Source of the DNA: Gemmatimonadota bacterium
GTDB lineage: Bacteria; Gemmatimonadota; Gemmatimonadetes; Longimicrobiales; Gaopeijiaceae
Assembly: GCA_007129525.1 (NCBI GenBank)
Contig: SKVI01000238.1
Location: 1-5,953, forward strand
Direction of reading: 5' to 3'
DNA: 5,953 nt
Shown one piece after another: positions 1 to 5,847 of this stretch. Every line of letters starts with the position of its first letter. Position 1 is the stretch's first letter. A program made the position numbers and the translations under genes. Below the pieces are notes generated by a model, which did no database searches, had not been told where the DNA came from, and saw only the letters and a program-made list of their open reading frames with translations.

Positions 1-1236
1 GGGGGGGAGCGCCTCACCCGGGGCGACGAGGAGGACGTGCGGCACCGGGTCGTGCGCCTGGACTTCGACGAGCCCGCCCACGCCTCCGACGAGCCCCTCT
101 ATCTCTCCCGCTTCGGCCACTGGACCAAGGAGTCGGGGTACGCCCGGCTGCACCCCGACGGCCGGGTGGAGCCCCTCATCTACGAGGCGGCCTCCATCGG
201 CCGGCTGGCCACCGCCGACGAGGCGGACCGCTACATCTTCGTGGAGCAGCGCTACGACCTCCCGCCCCGGGTCCACATCACCGACGACGCCTTCGCCGAT
301 CGCCGCGAGGTGACCGCGGTCAACACCGACGTCCTGGACCGCTTCCACTGGGGTCACGCCGAGCTGGTGGACTACGAGAACGAGTGGGGCGAGCCCCTCC
401 AGGGAGCGCTCTTCTACCCGGCGGACTACGAGCCGGGCCGGGAGTATCCCATGATCGTGTACCACTACGAGCGACGCTCGCAGATTGTCCACAGCTGGAT
501 GAACCCCTCGGAGCGCAGCGCCTACAACACCACCGTCTTCAGCCACAACGGCTACTTCGTTTTCCAGCCCGATGTCGTGTACCGGGACCGGAATCCCGGC
601 GTGGCCTTCATGGAGTCGGTGCTGCCGGCGCTGGACGCCGCGCTGGAGGCCGCTCCCGTGGACCCGGAGCGGGTGGGGATCATCGGGCACTCCTGGGGCG
701 GCTACCAGACCACCTTCGCGGTGACCCAGACGGACCGGTTCGCCGCCGGCGTGGCCGGCGCACCCCTCACGAACCTCATGTCCATGTACCTCTCGTTCTA
801 CTGGAACACGGGGGGGACCGACGCCCGCATCTTCGAGATCTCCCAGGGGCGCATGGAGGTGCCGTGGTGGGAAGACTACGAGAGCTACCGGGCCAACTCG
901 CCGGTGCACCACATCGAGCAGATGAACACCCCGCTTCTCATGGCCTTCGGCACTGAGGATGGCGCCGTGGAGTTCAACCAGGGCGTGGAGTTCTACAACG
1001 CCGCCCGCCGGGCCGGGAAGGATTTCGTGCTCCTGGTCTACGAAGGCGAGAACCACTCGCTGCAGCGGGAGCCCAACCAGCTGGACTACCACCGCCGGAC
1101 GCTGGAGTGGTTCGACCATTACCTGAACGGGGCCGAGGCCCCGGCGTGGATCACCGACGGGGTGCCGTACCTGGAGCAGCAGGAAAAGCTGGAGCAGGGG
1201 CCGGCGGCGGGGCGACGACCGGCAGTTCGGCGGTGA
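1..1236 (+). CDS. S9 family (prolyl oligopeptidase-like) serine peptidase, C-terminal part
   Basis: The reading frame is open from base 1, so the start and most of the N-terminal beta-propeller lie upstream; a GTG at 37 is internal. The 411 visible codons hold the end of the propeller and a full alpha/beta-hydrolase domain. Counting codons from base 1, the nucleophile is Ser231 in GHSWGGY (tcc at 691-693). The likely Asp is codon 320 in FGTEDGAV (958-960), and the His is codon 352 in GENHSL (1054-1056), so the triad is intact. Family members cleave peptides or oligopeptides, often after proline, and many environmental homologues are exported; export cannot be judged here. The C-terminus (WFDHYLNG, then ITDGVPYLEQ) is typical of large S9 peptidases. 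No functional link to the downstream cassette is evident; the genes are separated by 166 bp with their own regulatory sites. Substrate is unknown. Confidence 0.93.
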   Translation, partial: GGERLTRGDEEDVRHRVVRLDFDEPAHASDEPLYLSRFGHWTKESGYARLHPDGRVEPLIYEAASIGRLATADEADRYIFVEQRYDLPPRVHITDDAFADRREVTAVNTDVLDRFHWGHAELVDYENEWGEPLQGALFYPADYEPGREYPMIVYHYERRSQIVHSWMNPSERSAYNTTVFSHNGYFVFQPDVVYRDRNPGVAFMESVLPALDAALEAAPVDPERVGIIGHSWGGYQTTFAVTQTDRFAAGVAGAPLTNLMSMYLSFYWNTGGTDARIFEISQGRMEVPWWEDYESYRANSPVHHIEQMNTPLLMAFGTEDGAVEFNQGVEFYNAARRAGKDFVLLVYEGENHSLQREPNQLDYHRRTLEWFDHYLNGAEAPAWITDGVPYLEQQEKLEQGPAAGRRPAVRR

Positions 1237-1277
1237 CCAGCGGTGTGACGGTGTCCGGCGGCCGGGTGGTGATCGGG

Positions 1278-1327
1278 ATGACGCTCTTTGGGGTGGCGCA
1301 CTAATACGGTGCATGTATATTAGATAA
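1278..1327 (+). promoter_or_regulatory. Probable promoter region of the sigma-54 activator gene
   Basis: This is the most AT-rich patch in the window; 1313-1328 is almost free of GC runs. Candidate -10-like hexamers are TATATT (1316-1321) and ACTAAT (1300-1305). The best -35-like match is ATGACG (1278-1283), 16 bp before ACTAAT. None is a strong pair, so the exact promoter is unresolved. I found no GG-N10-GC -24/-12 element between 1260 and 1402, so this gene is probably transcribed by a sigma-70-type holoenzyme. The patch lies between and overlaps binding sites A and B, which suggests autoregulation. Confidence 0.4.
1298..1312 (+). promoter_or_regulatory. NtrC-type binding site A
   Basis: GCACT-AATAC-GGTGC matches the known NtrC recognition pattern GCAC[CT]-N5-GGTGC at all ten defined positions. 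Its centre is 1305, 31 bp (about three helical turns) from site B. It lies about 90 bp before the start codon of an activator whose HTH carries an NtrC-like recognition helix. The likely role is autoregulation by that activator. The match is seen directly; the binding is inferred. Confidence 0.68.
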
Positions 1328-1328
1328 C

Positions 1329-1343
1329 GCACCGTTGTGGTGC
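1329..1343 (+). promoter_or_regulatory. NtrC-type binding site B
   Basis: GCACC-GTTGT-GGTGC is a perfect 5-bp inverted repeat with the exact N5 spacing of NtrC sites. Its left half also forms a 7-bp inverted repeat with part of site A (ACGGTGC 1306-1312 / GCACCGT 1329-1335). Centre 1336. It sits just downstream of the AT-rich patch, so a bound dimer could block transcription of the activator gene. Confidence 0.7.
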
Positions 1344-1402
1344 ATCCGGTTCGAGGGTCCGAGCCGGTGCTCCCGTGGTCCCCTTGCTGAAGCGAGCGCG
1401 CC

Positions 1403-2758
1403 ATGTCCCAGACCGTCATCGGCCTCATCTCGGAGGAAGGGGAGGGGGAGGCGGAGCTGGGTGCCCGGGAGGCCGGCTTCCAGTGGCGCCCCTTCCGTCG
1501 GGCGAGCCCGTTCCTGGAGGCACTGACGGACGTGCCCGACGGCGTGGCCCTGGTATCGCTCGAGGGGCCGGAAGGAGGCGTGCCCCTGGCAACGAAGGTG
1601 GCCCGGCGTCCGGACGGAGGGGACCGGCTCCTTTTGTCGGCTCCCGGAGCTTCCCTGGAGCTGGCGCTCACCGCCCGGGAGCTGGGAGCGGGTCTCCTTC
1701 TTCGGGAGCCCCTGTCGGCCGCCGACCTGGCCCGGGAGCTGCGACGGCGCTCCCGCATCGAAGTGGGAATCCGGCTCCCGGCCCCGGAGGAGCTCGCGGA
1801 CGACCCCGAGCTGGTGGGCTCGGGCTACGCCATGGCCCAGGTGGTCCGAGCCATCGCGGAGGCAGCCGGCGTCGACTCCCCGGTCCTGCTGAGTGGAGAG
1901 TCGGGCACGGGGAAGGAGTTGGTGGCCCGGGCCATTCACGGCGCAAGCGAGCGACAAAGCGGGCCCTTCGTGGCCATCAACTGCGCGGCGATCCCGGAGC
2001 ACCTGCTGGAGTCCGAGCTCTTTGGCCACGAGCGGGGCGCCTTCACCGGGGCCGTGGCCCGCAAGGAAGGGCGCTTCCAGCGGGCCCACGGCGGCACCCT
2101 TCTCCTGGACGAGGTGGGTGACATGAGCCTCATCCTCCAGGCCAAGATCCTTCGCGCGTTGGAAGAGGGGGAGGTGGAGCGGGTGGGAGGCAGCGGTCCG
2201 GTGCGGGTGGACGCACGGGTGGTGGGTGCCACCAACCGTAAGCTGGACCAGGAGGTGGAGGAGGAGGCGTTCCGGGAGGATCTCTTCTATCGGCTGGCGG
2301 TGAACCGTATCACCCTTCCTCCATTGCGGGAGCGCCTGGAGGACCTGGAGGAGCTCGTGGTCCACTTCGCCGGCCACTTCAGTCGACGCTACGGCCGGCC
2401 GGTGGCGGGTGTGGACCGGGAGGTCCTGCGGAGGTTGCGGGCCCATTCCTGGCCCGGGAACGTGCGGGAGCTCCGAAACGTCATGGACCGGGCGGTGCAG
2501 CGCTGCCAGGGCGGGTGGATCCGGCCCGAGGACCTGAGCCTGGGATCCGCGGCTCCCCGGCTGTCGGCGCGGGAGCGAGCGCCCGTCGACGGCTACCCCC
2601 CCACCATGTCTCTGGAGGAGGTTGAGCGAGACCACATCGCCCGGGTCCTGGACTACACCGACGGAGTCATGGCCGACGCAGCCGACATCCTGGGCATCCA
2701 CCGAAACACCCTGACCCGGAAGGTGAACGCCCTGGGTCTCCGGTCCGAGCCCAGGTGA
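1403..2758 (+). CDS. NtrC-family sigma-54-dependent transcriptional activator with degenerate receiver-like domain
   Basis: 451 aa, three domains. Residues 1-120 have the spacing of a receiver fold: VIGLISEE at strand 1, ALVSLEGPEGG at strand 3, and ELGAGLLLREPLSAADL at strand 5/helix 5. The usual phospho-Asp position reads Ser52 and the usual Lys reads Arg101, so classical phosphorylation is unlikely. Residues 138-380 are the AAA+ core: Walker A GESGTGKE (165-172), the sigma-54-contacting loop GAFTGA (212-217), Walker B LLLDE (233-237), sensor I GATNR (275-279), arginine-finger segment FREDLFYR (290-297) and sensor II WPGNVREL (350-357). All are intact, so ATP-driven open-complex formation is expected. 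Residues 402-451 are a Fis-type HTH, with DAADILGIHRNTLTRK around 425-440; RNTLTRK is the recognition-helix sequence of enterobacterial NtrC. Start ATG 1403 has only a poor Shine-Dalgarno; the receiver-like fold begins right after it. NtrC-type sites lie on both sides of the gene. Confidence 0.95.
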   Translation: MSQTVIGLISEEGEGEAELGAREAGFQWRPFRRASPFLEALTDVPDGVALVSLEGPEGGVPLATKVARRPDGGDRLLLSAPGASLELALTARELGAGLLLREPLSAADLARELRRRSRIEVGIRLPAPEELADDPELVGSGYAMAQVVRAIAEAAGVDSPVLLSGESGTGKELVARAIHGASERQSGPFVAINCAAIPEHLLESELFGHERGAFTGAVARKEGRFQRAHGGTLLLDEVGDMSLILQAKILRALEEGEVERVGGSGPVRVDARVVGATNRKLDQEVEEEAFREDLFYRLAVNRITLPPLRERLEDLEELVVHFAGHFSRRYGRPVAGVDREVLRRLRAHSWPGNVRELRNVMDRAVQRCQGGWIRPEDLSLGSAAPRLSARERAPVDGYPPTMSLEEVERDHIARVLDYTDGVMADAADILGIHRNTLTRKVNALGLRSEPR

Positions 2759-2770
2759 CAGTCCGGACCG
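2741..2770 (+). terminator. Possible weak hairpin after the activator gene
   Basis: CGGTCCG (2741-2747) and CGGACCG (2764-2770) form a perfect 7-bp stem with a 16-nt loop that spans the stop codon at 2756-2758. There is no T-run after it, and the right arm ends only 13 bp before enhancer site C. It may limit read-through into the next gene, or it may be chance in GC-rich DNA. Confidence 0.25.
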
Positions 2771-2783
2771 CCGGCAATGCCGT

Positions 2784-2830
2784 GCACCATAAGTGTGCAC
2801 ATATGTGGTGCACGCGCCCTTGTTTGGTGC
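2784..2830 (+). promoter_or_regulatory. Enhancer (UAS) cluster: NtrC-type sites C, D and E
   Basis: Three sites each match GCAC[CT]-N5-GGTGC at nine of ten defined positions. C is GCACC-ATAAG-TGTGC (2784-2798), D is GCACA-TATGT-GGTGC (2797-2811), and E is GCCCT-TGTTT-GGTGC (2816-2830). C and D overlap by sharing the central GTGC, so GTGCAC recurs at 2782, 2795 and 2808, exactly 13 bp apart. Centres C (2791) and E (2823) are 32 bp apart, about three helical turns. Relative to the +1 predicted for P1 (about 2952) the centres lie near -161, -148 and -129, a normal enhancer distance for sigma-54 activators. The neighbouring activator is the obvious ligand. Its binding is inferred. Confidence 0.75.
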
Positions 2831-2925
2831 ATCGAGGGCCTGGTGGGAGGGGGCAGGGAGCGGTCGGTGCCCACCGCGGCGGGCCGCCTGGTCCCAGCCC
2901 TCGGCCGGCCGGTCCCGGCGATTCG

Positions 2926-2941
2926 TGGCACGTCCCGTGCT
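2926..2941 (+). promoter_or_regulatory. Sigma-54 (-24/-12) promoter P1 of the TPR-lipoprotein operon
   Basis: TGGCACG-TCCC-GTGCT matches the consensus TGGCACG-N4-TTGC[AT] at all positions except the first T of the -12 box. The invariant GG (2927-2928) and GC (2939-2940) are exactly 10 bp apart. The predicted start of transcription is near 2952, giving a leader of about 78 nt before ATG 3030. Enhancer sites C-E lie 90-150 bp upstream. The 2831-2925 spacer is GC-rich and shows no IHF-like site by eye. Confidence 0.8.
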
Positions 2942-3029
2942 CGTTAGGACGGTGCAGGGAGGGTCGAGGTGTGTCTTTCCCGGGCCCGACGATGGTACGG
3001 ACTGGACACTGGAGCCGGATGTCATCGAA

Positions 3030-4307
3030 ATGAAGTCGCTTTCCATCGAGGAGATCCGCCGGCTGCTGCCGGACGTGGAGGAGCTGCGCCCCCTCCTGGA
3101 GGAGGTGGACGCGGCGGCCCGTCCCGACGCGGAGCGTCGCTGGACCGCGTCCGGTGAGCTGGGGACCGTGGGAGAGCGGCTGGTGCGACCGGATCAGGTG
3201 GACGGGCTCATCCCGGAGGTCATGGAGCGGATCCGTGAACGGACGGCCGCCCTCTATGGCACGGCGGCGCAGGCCATCCACGCCCTGGCCGACGACGACC
3301 GCCAGGGCGCGTTGGACGCACTCGTGCATGGAGCCGAGGCGCAGGCGTCCATGGGGCACCCGGGAGTGGCGGAAGCCTTGATCGCTGCGGCCCTTCGGCA
3401 GATCGACGCCGTGCCTGACCGAAGCAGTGCGCTGCCGGCCCTCCTCAGCGGTGCCCGACTGGCCCGGGCGGCGGGGCGGTGGCAAGCGGCAGAGAGCCGC
3501 TACCTGAAGGCACTCACGCTGGCCCGGGATGCCGACGACGTGCAACAGGCGGCCACCGCCGCGGTGGGGGCCGGCAACGTGGCCGTGGATCGAGGGCTCT
3601 GGGCGCTGGCCCGTTCCCGCTACGATGAGGCCGAGACCTGGGTTCGCAGATTGGGATCGGAGGCCCCCGAGAGCTGGCACCTGGAACTGAACCGCTCCAT
3701 CGTCGCCCGGGAGGAAGACCGCCTGTTGGAGGCGGAAGAGCACTGGAAACGGGCGAAAGAGCTTGCCACTGGCCTCTCGGACCGGGAGATGGACGGACCC
3801 ACCCGGGCCATCCTCTCCAACGCCCGGGGCCAGATTCTTCATGCCAGGGGGCTGGACGAGGAGGCGGAGGTGGCCTTCAAGCACGCTCTGGACGCCGCCC
3901 GGCACCCTGACGCCCGAGTGACCATCGCCGTGAACCTGGCCGAGGTCCTCCTGGAGCGCGGCCGGGCGCTGGAAGCGGGAGAAGTGGCCAGGGACGCCGA
4001 GGAGCTCGCTCTTGGCGCACGGGTGACCCCGCGGCTGCCGGAAGTATATCGGATTCTGGGACGGGTGGCCGCTGCCCGGGGACACGCCGACGCCTTCGTC
4101 CTCTTTGAGCGGGCGCTGGACGTGATCCGGGGGCAGCGGCTTCCCGACGTGGAACGGGCCCGAACGCTGGAAGCGTACGGGCGCTATGACAAGGACCGGG
4201 GCGAGGTGCAGACGGGAAGGGCGCGGCTCCGGGAGGCGGCCCAGATCCTGGCACGCCTTGGATGTCGCGGGGCCCAGAGCCGGGTCCAGGCACTCATCAA
4301 CGAGTAA
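3030..4307 (+). CDS. Cytoplasmic TPR-repeat protein of unknown function
   Basis: 425 aa with no signal peptide or membrane segment, so probably cytoplasmic. Residues 1-75 are charged and helical (SLSIEEIRRLLPDVEELRPL). From about residue 87 the protein is all paired helices. TPR-like units with A/G-rich packing positions lie near 134-167, 173-207, 215-247, 259-291, 296-329, 337-369 and 375-408; clear examples are ARAAGRWQAAESRYLKAL and ARGLDEEAEVAFKHALDAA. TPR arrays are protein-binding scaffolds; no enzymatic motif is visible. The frame stays open upstream to 2793, but that stretch contains the enhancers and P1, so ATG 3030 is preferred even though the nearest GGAG (3011-3014) is about 15 nt away. 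It is the first gene of the P1 transcript, and its stop is 17 nt before the next start. It could be a partner or regulator of the activator, or serve the lipoproteins; the sequence does not decide. Confidence 0.9.
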   Translation: MKSLSIEEIRRLLPDVEELRPLLEEVDAAARPDAERRWTASGELGTVGERLVRPDQVDGLIPEVMERIRERTAALYGTAAQAIHALADDDRQGALDALVHGAEAQASMGHPGVAEALIAAALRQIDAVPDRSSALPALLSGARLARAAGRWQAAESRYLKALTLARDADDVQQAATAAVGAGNVAVDRGLWALARSRYDEAETWVRRLGSEAPESWHLELNRSIVAREEDRLLEAEEHWKRAKELATGLSDREMDGPTRAILSNARGQILHARGLDEEAEVAFKHALDAARHPDARVTIAVNLAEVLLERGRALEAGEVARDAEELALGARVTPRLPEVYRILGRVAAARGHADAFVLFERALDVIRGQRLPDVERARTLEAYGRYDKDRGEVQTGRARLREAAQILARLGCRGAQSRVQALINE

Positions 4308-4311
4308 CGAC

Positions 4312-4316
4312 GAGGG
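4312..4316 (+). promoter_or_regulatory. Ribosome binding site of the first lipoprotein gene
   Basis: GAGGG lies 8 nt before ATG 4325, just after the TAA of the TPR gene (4305-4307). It selects 4325 over the frame's upstream ATG at 4262, which lies inside the TPR gene, and over the internal ATG at 4397, which has no such site. Confidence 0.65.
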
Positions 4317-4324
4317 ATGTTGAC

Positions 4325-5032
4325 ATGATACAGGCACCGCAGATCGACAGACTGAAGACGACGCCAGGGATCGGAAACACGGCCCGGCTCGCCCGAATGG
4401 GTGGAATCGCGGCCCTTGCCCTTGCCCTGGGCACGGGAGTCGCCGGCTGCGGAAATCTCACGGCGGGAGGTGCATCCGACGTCTCGCTGGAAGTGGCCTC
4501 GGACGAGACGGCCATTCCCACCGTCGGAGCCCGCTCGACCGCTTCGCCATCCCCCGAATCCAGCGGCGGGGAAGCCCCTCCGACCGGGAGCTTTTCTCCC
4601 CTGGAGGGCACCATCTCCGTGACCTTCTCCCTGCGCCTCATCGACGACGAGGGCCAGGAGGTCGAGATCACGGACGGGACCCAGTCCGCGACCCTGGACA
4701 TGGGGGCGGGGACCCGGGTGGAGGTGGCTCGCACCTCGGTGCAGGCCGGTGACTACGAGTTGGCCCAGGTCACCTTCCTGGCCATGGGGGCCGAGATCAC
4801 CGATTCGCCGGGCCAGTCGCAGTTTCCGGCGGAGGTGGAAGTGGACCTGAGCGATGGTCCCCTGGTCGTGGAGCGGCCCCAGGCCCTGACCCTGACGCCG
4901 GACGACCAGGTGACACTGGTGCTGGATCTCCGGTCCGGGACCTGGCTCCAGGCAGCCGATCCCTCCGACGGGCGGGTGGCCCGCGGGATCGTGCAGAACG
5001 CGATTCGGATCGTGGTCGAGGGGAGCAACTGA
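4325..5032 (+). CDS. Lipoprotein, probable divergent DUF4382-like beta-sandwich
   Basis: 235 aa. A lipoprotein signal peptide is clear: basic n-region (R9, K11, R21, R24), hydrophobic stretch 26-40 (GGIAALALALGTGVA) and lipobox VAGC with the acylated Cys at 42, followed by Gly43. The n-region is rather long. Residues 43-92 are a low-complexity Ser/Thr/Gly/Pro-rich linker that would tether the domain to a membrane. Residues 93-231 alternate strand-like segments: TISVTFSLRLID, AGDYELAQVTFLA, VEVDLSDGPLVV, VTLVLDLRSGTW and NAIRIVV. The order and the AGDYELAQV...A turn resemble the DUF4382-type lipoprotein encoded next, so the two may be distant paralogues; this is a judgement by eye. The gene lies 17 nt after the TPR gene and is probably co-transcribed from P1. 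No catalytic motif or metal-binding cluster is seen. Function is unknown; a surface or periplasmic binding role is plausible. Confidence 0.85.
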   Translation: MIQAPQIDRLKTTPGIGNTARLARMGGIAALALALGTGVAGCGNLTAGGASDVSLEVASDETAIPTVGARSTASPSPESSGGEAPPTGSFSPLEGTISVTFSLRLIDDEGQEVEITDGTQSATLDMGAGTRVEVARTSVQAGDYELAQVTFLAMGAEITDSPGQSQFPAEVEVDLSDGPLVVERPQALTLTPDDQVTLVLDLRSGTWLQAADPSDGRVARGIVQNAIRIVVEGSN

Positions 5033-5038
5033 GAAGTC

Positions 5039-5054
5039 TGGCACGGCTCGTGCA
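5039..5054 (+). promoter_or_regulatory. Sigma-54 (-24/-12) promoter P2 of the DUF4382 lipoprotein gene
   Basis: TGGCACG-GCTC-GTGCA begins 6 bp after the previous stop codon. It has a perfect -24 box, a -12 box with one mismatch (GTGCA for TTGCA) and the invariant GG (5040-5041) and GC (5052-5053) exactly 10 bp apart. Predicted +1 is near 5065, giving a leader of about 66 nt. It shares the same form as P1, including the GTGC variant of the -12 box. No full NtrC-type site is visible within 200 bp upstream, where the DNA is coding, so its enhancer is unclear. Confidence 0.75.
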
Positions 5055-5115
5055 CTTGGCAGGGAACAGCGGCGGGCACCGTCATGTGTTCCGCTCGTTC
5101 ATCACAAAGCTTGAG

Positions 5116-5122
5116 AGGAGGT
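5116..5122 (+). promoter_or_regulatory. Strong ribosome binding site of the DUF4382 lipoprotein gene
   Basis: AGGAGGT is a full-length Shine-Dalgarno sequence with an 8-nt spacer to ATG 5131. It is the best in the window and fixes the start of this gene against the upstream in-frame GTG-type candidates near 5050. It suggests high translation compared with the TPR gene. Confidence 0.85.
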
Positions 5123-5130
5123 CGTTCAAG

Positions 5131-5817
5131 ATGAAGACCATGACTTTGATTTCGGCACCCGGGCGCCTCACGGCCGCCCTGGTCCTGAGCGGATTCCTGA
5201 TACTGGCGGCGGGGTGCGACAGCACGCCGTCCGGAAGCGCCGGCGGCGACGCCACTTTCCAGCTCCAGGTTACCGGGGCGTCGGGATCCAGCGCGGTTTC
5301 GGCCATGCAGATGGCAGGGGACGTGCACACCGCCAACCAGGAGACGCCCATGTCGGCCGAGCAGGTGGCCATGGCCGAGATCTGGGTCTCCCGGATCTAC
5401 CTGGTGGGTGGCGGCGATGGCCACGTAGATCTCTTCGTGGCTGACGAGGAGAACGGGGCGCTGTACCTGAACCTCATGGCGCTGGACGACGGGGTCGAGG
5501 TGGAGCTCACCGATCCGATCCCGGTGCCGGAAGATCGCTACGGCCAGCTCCGGCTTGTGGTGGACGAGGCCCTGGTGACGCTGGCCGAGGGCTACACCTT
5601 CAGTGACGGCTCGAACGAGAGGGTCGCCACCGTGCCCAGCGACTTCCTGCGCGTCAATCTGAACGGCGATCTGGTCATCGAGGGCGGCGAGGAGATCGTG
5701 GTCCTGGCAGACTTCGACGTGTCCCGGAGCTTTGTCTTTCAGGGACCGCCGGCGGCACCTCTGGGCGTGAACATCAAGCCCGTCCTCTTCCAGGAAGTGG
5801 CCCGGAACCAGAACTGA
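5131..5817 (+). CDS. DUF4382 domain-containing lipoprotein
   Basis: 228 aa. The signal peptide has K2 and R12, a hydrophobic core at 14-27 (TAALVLSGFLILAA) and lipobox AAGC with Cys29, followed by Asp30. A Ser/Gly-rich linker runs to about 40. The domain (41-223) follows the DUF4382 pattern: an early strand (ATFQLQVTG), a segment AEIWVSRIYLV, then LYLNLMAL, a conserved-type turn DRYGQLRLVVDEALV, VPSDFLRVNLNG, the acidic strand VVLADFDVSRSF and the closing NIKPVLFQEV. These are family hallmarks recognised from memory. DUF4382 proteins are exported or membrane-anchored with no established enzymatic activity. In enterobacteria Asp at +2 retains lipoproteins in the inner membrane; whether that rule holds here is unknown. 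Expression is probably from its own sigma-54 promoter P2, plus any read-through from P1. Confidence 0.9.
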   Translation: MKTMTLISAPGRLTAALVLSGFLILAAGCDSTPSGSAGGDATFQLQVTGASGSSAVSAMQMAGDVHTANQETPMSAEQVAMAEIWVSRIYLVGGGDGHVDLFVADEENGALYLNLMALDDGVEVELTDPIPVPEDRYGQLRLVVDEALVTLAEGYTFSDGSNERVATVPSDFLRVNLNGDLVIEGGEEIVVLADFDVSRSFVFQGPPAAPLGVNIKPVLFQEVARNQN

Positions 5818-5847
5818 GTCCCAGGCCCGCGCCGACATCTCCGCCCC

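Noticed and set aside
1237..1304. Frameshifted continuation of the peptidase (VTVSGGRVVIGM) after its stop
   Set aside because: The peptidase already ends in the usual way for its family, and the alternative-frame tail is short and repetitive.
2949..2956. ACGGTGCA at the predicted P1 start as another activator site
   Set aside because: It is a lone half-site; the position where the left half should be (2941-2945) reads TCGTT.
2793..3029. N-terminal extension of the TPR protein to 2793
   Set aside because: The extension would run through enhancer sites and the sigma-54 promoter, its sequence is Arg/Gly/Pro-rich without domain character, and the predicted +1 is at about 2952.
1301..3046. Long minus-strand open frame (581 codons) across the activator gene
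   Set aside because: It is a GC-rich shadow of the plus-strand gene: low-complexity Pro/Gly/Arg/His composition, no recognisable domain, and it covers a gene with all sigma-54 activator motifs.
3257..3270. TGGCACG in the TPR gene as a sigma-54 promoter
   Set aside because: The downstream GC is one base too close (9 bp rather than 10) and the site is within coding sequence.
4249..4264. TGGCACG inside the end of the TPR gene as a third -24/-12 promoter
   Set aside because: The -24 box is exact, but the required GC 10 bp after the GG is AT (4262-4263). It lies in coding sequence.
2667..4337. Minus-strand open frame (556 codons) across the TPR gene
   Set aside because: Same shadow composition, and it spans the intergenic enhancer and promoter region; the plus-strand TPR pattern is clear.
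4731..4742. GCACC-TC-GGTGC as a binding site for P2
   Set aside because: The half-sites are perfect but separated by 2 bp, not 5, so the NtrC-type geometry is wrong. It lies in coding sequence about 300 bp before P2. It may be worth a glance if P2's enhancer is sought.
4753..5838. Minus-strand open frame across both lipoprotein genes
   Set aside because: The plus strand here has two lipoprotein signal peptides, good ribosome binding sites and a DUF4382 domain; the antisense product has no coherent motif.
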